Assembly (NCBI GenBank): GCA_039812405.1
Contig: JBDIAL010000189.1
Location: 1-7,481 of the forward strand
DNA: 7,481 nt
Source: Nostocoides sp039812405
GTDB taxonomy: Bacteria > Actinomycetota > Actinomycetes > Actinomycetales > Dermatophilaceae
Reading direction: 5' to 3'
Part shown: in pieces, positions 1 through 4,801 of the stretch
How positions within the stretch are numbered: the first letter of the stretch is position 1
Layout: every line of letters starts with the position of its first letter
Program-made: the position numbers and the translations under genes
Notes under the pieces: model-generated
Database searches by the model: none
What the model was told of the DNA's origin: nothing
What the model saw: the letters and a program-made list of their open reading frames with translations, nothing else

Positions 1-174
1 GAGGTGGAAGCGCACCGTGTTGACGTGGACGCCGAGGTCCTCGGCGAGCTCGGCGGCCGAGGCCGCGTCGGCGGGCCGGTCCCGCAGGGCCGCGAGGACC
101 CGCGCGGGAGCGTCCGCGAGGGGCGGGCCGTCCGGCTGCGGAGTCGGCCGGGACTCGATGCCGCCACCTGACAC
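1..174 (-). CDS. Helix-turn-helix transcriptional regulator (SufR/COG2345-like), N-terminal part
   Basis: Only the first 58 residues are in the window; the rest lies beyond position 1. I read this frame directly from the reverse strand. It starts at GTG (172-174), with a good AAGGAG ribosome binding site (183-188) eight bases upstream. After about 20 Pro/Gly-rich residues comes a winged-helix start: a helix around ARVLAALRDRP (residues 24-34), then AAELAEDLGV (40-49) and the probable recognition helix HVNTVRFHL (50-58). The 'LG-h-x-x-NTVR-x-HL' pattern is common in actinobacterial ArsR/DeoR-like regulators of the SufR/COG2345 group, some of which carry C-terminal cysteines and an Fe-S cluster. 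Those cysteines, if present, are outside this window, so the effector is unknown. The gene is divergent from the NO reductase operon and shares a control region holding an inverted repeat. A role as the NO- or redox-responsive regulator of that operon is inference. Confidence 0.8.
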   Translation of the reverse strand, partial: MSGGGIESRPTPQPDGPPLADAPARVLAALRDRPADAASAAELAEDLGVHVNTVRFHL

Positions 175-182
175 GCCGCCTG

Positions 183-188
183 CTCCTT
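183..188 (-). promoter_or_regulatory. Ribosome binding site of the divergent regulator
   Basis: Read on the minus strand this is AAGGAG, eight bases before the GTG at 174-172. It decides the start of the regulator, which otherwise has no ATG nearby. Confidence 0.75.
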
Positions 189-257
189 CACCAACCGCTG
201 CCCGGCCAGTCTATCGACCGGCCCGCTCCGCCCCTCCCAATCAGACGAGTTCACCTG

Positions 258-263
258 TATAAA
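258..263 (+). promoter_or_regulatory. Possible -10 box for the NO reductase operon
   Basis: TATAAA lies in an AT-rich patch (256-273) that stands out in otherwise GC-rich DNA. If used as a -10 box it puts the transcription start near 270, inside the inverted repeat at 264-288, with a leader of about 50 bases. The expected -35 position (about 235-240) reads TCCCAA, a poor match, so the promoter may be weak or need an activator. On the other strand the same patch reads TATACA (261-256) and could serve the divergent regulator. Assignment is by pattern only. Confidence 0.4.
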
Positions 264-288
264 TGACTACTACATGCCGTAGCAGTCA
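264..288. promoter_or_regulatory. Inverted repeat, probable operator between regulator and norB
   Basis: Arms TGACTACTAC (264-273) and GTAGCAGTCA (279-288) are separated by ATGCC; nine of ten positions pair. The centre is 276, between the regulator start (174) and the norB start (322), immediately downstream of the TATAAA box. Position and symmetry are those of an operator for a dimeric regulator, most simply the divergent HTH protein. Overlap with the predicted transcription start suggests repression. It does not look like an FNR/CRP half-site pair (TTGAT...ATCAA), nor like the NsrR site as I recall it. Confidence 0.6.
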
Positions 289-312
289 GCGCTCGGTGGA
301 GGGAACGGGATC

Positions 313-316
313 GGAG
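313..316 (+). promoter_or_regulatory. Ribosome binding site of norB
   Basis: GGAG lies five bases before the ATG at 322; a further purine-rich GGTGGAGGG sits at 295-303. It supports 322 over the internal ATG at 397, whose nearest purine run is about 14 bases away. Confidence 0.55.
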
Positions 317-321
317 TCGAG

Positions 322-2670
322 ATGTCCAGTGCCAGTCGGATCGACCAGGGTGGAGGGGCCGGTGCAGGCGCCGGGGGGAAGAGCGGCCGTCGCGAGATGC
401 TCGTCGGGAAGGGGTGGGTGCAGGGCGTCGTCATGGTCATGCTCTTCAGCTTCACCGTGATGGGCATCCTGGTCTACCGCACCTACACCAGCTCGATGCC
501 TGTCCCCGACCGGGTCACGACGACCGGCGGGCAGGTTCTCTTCACGCGGGCGGACATCACCCACGGGCAGGAGCTGTTCCAGAACCGCGGCCTCATGCAG
601 TTCGGCTCGATCATGGGGCACGGGGGCTACCTCGGACCCGACTTCACGGCCGACTACCTGCGGCGCGCGAGCGACATCACCCTGACGGCGGCCCGCGCCT
701 CCGGGGTGCAGGAGCCCACCGAGGTCAACATCACCGACTGGCGGACCAACCGCTTCGACCAGGACACCAGGACGCTCGTCCTCAGCGCGCCCCAGGTCGC
801 GGCATACCAGCAGCTCGTCCCCCACTACGCGAGCTACTTCGGCCCGGAGTCGCACAGCAACGGGCTGATGGCCAACGCGATCACCGATCCCGGTGACATC
901 CGCGCCCTCACCTCCTTCTTCGCGTGGACGGCGTGGGCGTCGGCGGCGGACCGGCCGGGGCACAGCTACAGCTACACGAACAACTGGCCCGCCGAGCCAC
1001 GGGTGGACAACGGCCCCACGCCGGACCTCATGCTCTGGTCGGTTCTCTCCCTCGCGGTCCTCATCGGCGGCACCGGCGTGCTGTTCGCCATCTACGGGCG
1101 CTGGAGCCGCACCATCGGCTGGCACGCGGAGGAGGCCCCCACCATCGCCTTCCGCCGTCCCTCGAGCGTGGGCCTGACTCCCGCCCAGCGGGCCACCGCG
1201 TGGTTCTTCCTCGTCATCGCGCTGCTCTTCCTCGCCCAGACGCTCGTCGGGGCGGCAGCCGAGCACTATCGCGCGGACCTCGGCTCGTTCTTCGGCTTCA
1301 ACCTCAACACCCTGCTGCCCTACAACCTGGCCCGCACGTGGCACGTCCAGCTGTCGCTCTTCTGGACGGCGGCGGGCTTCCTCGCGGCCGGGATCTTCCT
1401 CACCCCGCTCATCGCCGGGCGGGAGCCCAAGGGGCAGAACCTCCTCAGCTTCGGCCTGCTCGGCGCGCTCGCCGTCGTCGTCTTCGGCTCGCTCGGTGCC
1501 GAGGCGCTGTCGATCTTCGGCGTCTCCTGGGCGAAGGGCCCGCTGTTCGGCCAGCAGTGGGAGTACCTCGACCTGCCCCGGATCTTCCAGGTGCTGCTCA
1601 CGATCGGCATGGTGCTGTGGATCGTCATCGTCTATCGCGGGATCCGCAGCAGGCTGCGCGGCGAGTCGCTCGGCAACATGCCGTGGCTGTTCTTCCTCTC
1701 CGCCCTGTCGATCCCGGCGTTCTACGCCATCGGCCTGCTCGCCGGCACCGACACCCCGCTGTCCGTCGCGGAGTTCTGGCGGTTCTGGGTCGTCCACCTG
1801 TGGGTCGAGGACTTCCTCGAGCTCTTCACGACCGTCATGGTCGCCTACATCTTCGTCATGCTCGGCGTCGTGCGGGAGAGGATCGCGCTCGGCATCATCT
1901 TCATGGACGTCATCCTCTACTCCGCGGGAGGCGTCCTCGGCACCATGCACCACCTCTACTTCTCCGGCACGCCGGTCGAGCACATGGCGCTCGGCTCGTT
2001 CTTCTCGGCCGCCGAGGTCATCCCGCTCACCTTCCTCACCGTCGAGGCGTGGGCGTTCATGCAGCTCGGCGCTCGGCAGGAGTCGAAGTCCTCGGCGCCG
2101 TTCCCGCACCGCTGGGCCGTCATGTTCCTCGTCGCCGTCGGCTTCTGGAACTTCGTCGGGGCCGGGATCTTCGGCTTCCTCATCAACCTGCCGATCGTGT
2201 CCTACTACGAGATCGGCACGGCGCTGACGGCCAACCACGGCCACGCCGCGATGATGGGCGTCTACGGGATGCTCGCCGTCGGGCTGTCGATGTTCGCCCT
2301 GCGATATCTCATCCCGGAGGAGAAGTGGTCCGACCGGCTCGCCCGAACCTCGTTCTGGTCGCTCAACATCGGGCTCGCCTGGATGGTCTTCGTGACCCTG
2401 TTCCCCCTCGGCGTCCTGCAGTTCTACCACGCGGTCGGATCGGGCTACTTCGAGGCGCGGTCCCTCGCCTTCCTCACCGACCGGCGCAACTCGATCCTCG
2501 AGTGGGGCCGGCTGCCGGGCGACGTCCTCTTCATCGTCGGCGGCGTCCTGCCCTTCCTCTGGCTCACCATCCAGGGCGTCCTCCATGCCCACCGGGGCAA
2601 GACCGTCACCGAGCTGCCGCAGGACGTCCTCTTCGTCGAGCTGGAGCCCGCGTCGTCGGGGGGCCGGTGA
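322..2670 (+). CDS. norB: Quinol-dependent nitric oxide reductase, single subunit (qNorB)
   Basis: This integral membrane enzyme of the heme-copper oxidase superfamily reduces two NO to N2O using quinol electrons. The 782 aa length suits qNorB, in which the NorC-like region is fused at the N-terminus without a heme c site; I see no CXXCH. TM1 is about 34-53, then a long extracytoplasmic domain (54-235) with the typical G-H-G-G-Y-x-x-P-D-x-x-A-D-x-L signature near 99-113. The catalytic core follows: H341 (low-spin heme b), H492 with E496 and E500 in HLWVEDFLE (FeB ligands and the second conserved Glu), H543-H544 in the GTMHHLYFSGTP motif (FeB), and H639/H641 in HGHAA (heme b3 and heme b). All known metal ligands are present, so it should be active. 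The first 27 residues are an unusual Gly/Ala-rich extension. The next gene starts one base after the stop. No norC, norD, norQ, nirK or nirS is nearby, which favours NO detoxification. Ligand roles are by family analogy with cNorB and qNorB. Confidence 0.96.
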   Translation: MSSASRIDQGGGAGAGAGGKSGRREMLVGKGWVQGVVMVMLFSFTVMGILVYRTYTSSMPVPDRVTTTGGQVLFTRADITHGQELFQNRGLMQFGSIMGHGGYLGPDFTADYLRRASDITLTAARASGVQEPTEVNITDWRTNRFDQDTRTLVLSAPQVAAYQQLVPHYASYFGPESHSNGLMANAITDPGDIRALTSFFAWTAWASAADRPGHSYSYTNNWPAEPRVDNGPTPDLMLWSVLSLAVLIGGTGVLFAIYGRWSRTIGWHAEEAPTIAFRRPSSVGLTPAQRATAWFFLVIALLFLAQTLVGAAAEHYRADLGSFFGFNLNTLLPYNLARTWHVQLSLFWTAAGFLAAGIFLTPLIAGREPKGQNLLSFGLLGALAVVVFGSLGAEALSIFGVSWAKGPLFGQQWEYLDLPRIFQVLLTIGMVLWIVIVYRGIRSRLRGESLGNMPWLFFLSALSIPAFYAIGLLAGTDTPLSVAEFWRFWVVHLWVEDFLELFTTVMVAYIFVMLGVVRERIALGIIFMDVILYSAGGVLGTMHHLYFSGTPVEHMALGSFFSAAEVIPLTFLTVEAWAFMQLGARQESKSSAPFPHRWAVMFLVAVGFWNFVGAGIFGFLINLPIVSYYEIGTALTANHGHAAMMGVYGMLAVGLSMFALRYLIPEEKWSDRLARTSFWSLNIGLAWMVFVTLFPLGVLQFYHAVGSGYFEARSLAFLTDRRNSILEWGRLPGDVLFIVGGVLPFLWLTIQGVLHAHRGKTVTELPQDVLFVELEPASSGGR

Positions 2671-2671
2671 G

Positions 2672-3331
2672 ATGGGCGGGCTCGCGCCCGAGGTCGGCTT
2701 CGTCTGCGCGTATGCCGTCCTCCTCCTCGTCATCGCCTGGACGATCGACCGGCTCGGCGCGCGCAGTGCCGTCCGCTCGGCCCGATGGCGCACCGGCAGC
2801 TTCGTCTACCACGAGGACCACGACGCCTGGAAGTGCCACGAGGACCAGTGGCTGTGGCCGGCCAGCTTCGACCCCGACAAGCGGGTCATCCGCTACCAGG
2901 GGCAGCACGCCGTCTGCGGACGGTGCCCGGTGAAGGCGGAGTGCTCGCCGACCCCGGGTCCTCGGGAGATCACCCGGCAGGTCGACCCGTGGCCGCACTC
3001 CGAGGCGGGCCGCTTCCACCGCGGCATCGCCCTCGTCGTGGCCGGAGCCGCGGCATTCCTCTGTGGTGCAACGCTTCTCAAGGTGGTGATCTCCGACGGC
3101 TCCGTGACGGACCTGGTCTGCCTGTCCTGCACCCTCGCCGTCGTCATCCTCGCCGGCGTCCCGCTGGCCCGGCACCTGTGGTCGTCGCCGTCCGGCTTCC
3201 CGGAGTCGTTCGCCGTCGACCGGTCGGCCGACGCTCCGGGCGTGCCCGACGAGGCGGTCGTCGAGCAGGTCGTCGACCGGTATGCCACACGCTGGGCCGG
3301 CGACTCCCGGCCGGGAGGTGCTGCACGGTGA
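2672..3331 (+). CDS. Membrane protein with WhiB-like four-cysteine motif (function unknown)
   Basis: I do not recognise a named family. The protein is 219 aa from ATG 2672, one base after the norB stop, with a G-rich stretch (2657-2663) as ribosome binding site. An in-frame ATG at 2585 lies inside norB and would add 29 low-complexity residues, so I rejected it. TM1 is about 7-25. A probably cytoplasmic domain (26-117) holds C55, C82, C85 and C91, spaced C-X26-C-X2-C-X5-C; HAVCGRCPVKAEC is the core. It is followed by a well-formed P-R-E-I-T-R and D-P-W-P-H-S-E-A-G-R-F-H stretch (97-116). TM2 is about 118-139 and TM3 about 147-166, with further cysteines C131, C150 and C153; a charged tail ends at 219. 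Arg-rich residues after TM1 place the cysteine domain inside. The spacing matches the [4Fe-4S] ligands of WhiB-like proteins, but the G-[VI]-W-G-G turn is absent. A zinc site like that of some transposases is the main alternative. Context (qNorB upstream, slipin downstream, coupled translation) suggests a partner in NO defence. Confidence 0.85.
   Translation: MGGLAPEVGFVCAYAVLLLVIAWTIDRLGARSAVRSARWRTGSFVYHEDHDAWKCHEDQWLWPASFDPDKRVIRYQGQHAVCGRCPVKAECSPTPGPREITRQVDPWPHSEAGRFHRGIALVVAGAAAFLCGATLLKVVISDGSVTDLVCLSCTLAVVILAGVPLARHLWSSPSGFPESFAVDRSADAPGVPDEAVVEQVVDRYATRWAGDSRPGGAAR
3313..3318 (+). promoter_or_regulatory. Ribosome binding site of the slipin gene
   Basis: GGGAGG within the end of the upstream gene, nine bases before the GTG at 3328. 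This strong site fixes the slipin start, which would otherwise be ambiguous because the reading frame stays open far upstream. Confidence 0.75.
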
Positions 3332-4086
3332 CCGCCGTCGTCGCCGTCGGGCTGGCGGTCGTCCTCCTCGTCGCGGCCTGCGTCGCCACCTGCGTGAAGG
3401 TGCTCGCGGAGTACGAGCGCGGCGTGCTGTTCCGGCTCGGCCGGCTCCGGCCGCTGCGGACCAGCGGGCTGCTCCTCGTCGTCCCCGGCCTGCACCGGCT
3501 GGTCAGGGTCGACCTGCGAACCGTCACCCTGACGATCCCCCCGCAGGAGGTGATCACCCGCGACAACGTCCCGGCCCGGGTCAACGCCGTCGTCCTGTTC
3601 AACGTCGTCGAACCCGTCCAGGCGGTGATGACGGTCGAGAACTACGCCGTCGCGACGAGCCAGATCGCCCAGACGACACTGCGATCCGTCCTCGGACGCG
3701 CCGACCTCGATACGATCCTCGCCCACCGGGACAACCTCAACACCGACCTGCGCGAGATCCTCGAGCAGCTCACGAAGCCGTGGGGTGTCGACGTGGCCCT
3801 CGTCGAGATCAAGGACGTCGAGATCCCCGAGCAGATGCAGCGTGCCATGGCGCGGGAGGCCGAGGCGGAGCGCGAGCGCCGCGCCAAGGTCATCAACGCC
3901 CGCGGCGAGCTGCAGGCGTCGACCGAGCTGAAGGAGGCCGCGGACGTCCTGTCCCAGAGCCCCGCGTCGCTCCAGCTCCGATATCTCCAGACGCTCCTCG
4001 AGCTGGGCGCCGACCAGAACTCGACGGTCGTCTTCCCCCTCCCCATGGACGTCGTCGGCCCGCTGCTCAAACGGCTGACCGACTGA
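3328..4086 (+). CDS. Slipin / prokaryotic stomatin (SPFH, band 7 domain)
   Basis: The protein is 252 aa from GTG 3328, overlapping the upstream stop by four bases (GTGA), so the two genes are translationally coupled. One N-terminal hydrophobic segment (about 3-22) anchors it. The band 7 domain follows, with hallmark strings EYERGVLFRLGRL (about 28-40), VDLRTVTLTIPPQEVITRDNV (about 60-80, partial list), ATSQIAQTTLRSV and EIKDVEIPEQMQRAMAREAEAERERRAK (split across about 148-176). Then comes a coiled-coil-like charged region, and the typical end LQLRYLQTLLELG...STVVFPLP. Slipins form oligomers at the inner membrane and organise membrane domains or protect membrane proteins from proteases. Many bacterial slipins are paired with an NfeD protein; none is visible here. 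Instead the partners are qNorB and the four-cysteine membrane protein. A scaffold or stability role for those proteins is inference. Family identification is secure. Confidence 0.94.
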   Translation: MTAVVAVGLAVVLLVAACVATCVKVLAEYERGVLFRLGRLRPLRTSGLLLVVPGLHRLVRVDLRTVTLTIPPQEVITRDNVPARVNAVVLFNVVEPVQAVMTVENYAVATSQIAQTTLRSVLGRADLDTILAHRDNLNTDLREILEQLTKPWGVDVALVEIKDVEIPEQMQRAMAREAEAERERRAKVINARGELQASTELKEAADVLSQSPASLQLRYLQTLLELGADQNSTVVFPLPMDVVGPLLKRLTD

Positions 4087-4106
4087 CGGGCTCGCGCGTC
4101 AGTCGG
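4079..4106. terminator. Hairpin spanning two convergent stop codons, probable two-way terminator
   Basis: Perfect 10-bp arms CCGACTGACG (4079-4088) and CGTCAGTCGG (4097-4106) with an 8-base loop. The left arm contains the slipin TGA (4084-4086); the right arm contains the complement of the HAD-gene TGA (4099-4101). The genes are separated by only 12 bases. There is no U-tract, as is common for actinobacterial terminators, so termination efficiency cannot be judged from sequence. Confidence 0.65.
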
Positions 4107-4785
4107 CCGCCACGACGCGGATCCGCCGTCCCGGGTCGACGAGGAACCGCACCTCGGCGAGCGAGTCGACGATGGCGCCGGCCAGGCCGGTGGCGACCAG
4201 CTCGTCGCGGCTCGCCGTCGAGACGACGGCCAGGGTCGCGCAGCCGGCGCCGGCCGCCGACCGCAGCCCGTTGGGGGCGTCCTCGACGACGAGGCAGGCG
4301 GTGGGGTCCACCCCGAGCCGCTCGGCGCCGAGGAGGTAGGGGTCGGGGGCCGGCTTGCCCTCCGCGACCTCGTCGGCGGTGACGGAGGTGTCCGGCTGGG
4401 TGAGCCGGGCGGCCTCCATGCGGACGGCATACAGGGGCCGGATGCACGAGGTGACGATCGCGAACCGCCCGCCCCCGTCGGCGATCTCGGTCAGCGCGTC
4501 GACCGCTCCGGGCAGGGCGACGACTCCCTCGGTGTCGCCGATCTCGAGGTCGACGATCCGCTGGACGGCCGCGGCCTGCTGGGGTGCCTCGAGCAGGGTG
4601 GAGACGATCGCCCCGGACGGCACGCCGTGGAAGCCGAGGAGGGCCGCCGGGTCGACCTCGAACTCCCGCGCCCAGGTGGCCCACGAGCGCTCGATGACGG
4701 CCGTCGAGTCGACGAGGGTCCCGTCCATGTCGAACAGGACGGCGGCGAAGGTCCGGTCGGTGAGCTCTCCCAGGGTGGCGGTCAT
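4099..4785 (-). CDS. HAD-superfamily hydrolase, sugar-phosphatase / beta-phosphoglucomutase-like
   Basis: A 228-aa cytoplasmic phosphatase-fold protein. Motif I FDMDGTLVDS has the nucleophile D19 and acid/base D21. The helical cap (about 27-95) carries a GFHGVPSG stretch (51-58) like that of small sugar-phosphate phosphatases. Motif II is IVTSC (T112/S113). Motif III is GKPAPDPYLLGAERLGV with K144, and motif IV VEDAPNG has E168/D169. All four motifs are intact. The family hydrolyses small phosphorylated metabolites such as 2-deoxyglucose-6-phosphate or glycerol-3-phosphate; the substrate cannot be told from sequence. It faces the slipin gene convergently and lies back to back with the metallophosphoesterase, with 11 bases between the start codons. 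No clear Shine-Dalgarno precedes the ATG. A TAGGCT box ends seven bases before the A of ATG, so a leaderless message is plausible. I see no link to NO metabolism. Confidence 0.93.
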   Translation of the reverse strand: MTATLGELTDRTFAAVLFDMDGTLVDSTAVIERSWATWAREFEVDPAALLGFHGVPSGAIVSTLLEAPQQAAAVQRIVDLEIGDTEGVVALPGAVDALTEIADGGGRFAIVTSCIRPLYAVRMEAARLTQPDTSVTADEVAEGKPAPDPYLLGAERLGVDPTACLVVEDAPNGLRSAAGAGCATLAVVSTASRDELVATGLAGAIVDSLAEVRFLVDPGRRIRVVAAD

Positions 4786-4791
4786 CCCGGA

Positions 4792-4801
4792 AGCCTATGG
4801 T
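4792..4801. promoter_or_regulatory. Overlapping divergent -10-like boxes between HAD and metallophosphoesterase genes
   Basis: On the minus strand TAGGCT (4797-4792) ends six bases before the HAD ATG (4785). On the plus strand TATGGT (4796-4801) ends seven bases before an in-frame GTG at 4809. Both fit the TANNNT spacing of leaderless actinobacterial transcripts. No convincing -35 hexamer was found, so this is tentative. Confidence 0.35.

Noticed and set aside
322..2670. Cytochrome-c-dependent NorB (cNorBC type)
   Set aside because: The protein has the long fused N-terminal domain of qNorB, no CXXCH heme c site, and no norC beside it.
2585..2671. Upstream in-frame ATG for the four-Cys membrane protein
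   Set aside because: It lies within norB, adds a Ser/Arg-rich stretch without sense, and the ATG at 2672 sits at the normal coupled position after the norB stop.
286..2793. 835-aa open frame on the minus strand opposite norB
   Set aside because: It is an antisense shadow of norB. The product is almost all Asp/Glu/Arg/Gly/Pro/Ala with no fold or motif, as expected opposite high-GC3 coding DNA, whereas the plus strand carries every NO reductase ligand.
924..2933. 669-aa Arg/His/Pro-rich frame on the plus strand
   Set aside because: It overlaps norB in another frame, has low-complexity composition and shows no recognisable domain.
2785..3327. Long upstream extension of the slipin frame
   Set aside because: It overlaps the four-Cys gene out of frame. 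The GTG at 3328 has a strong ribosome binding site and gives the usual slipin N-terminus with one membrane helix.
4099..4785. HAD hydrolase as part of the NO-response unit
   Set aside because: It is convergent to the operon, separated by a hairpin, and has a general sugar-phosphatase signature; nothing ties it to NO.
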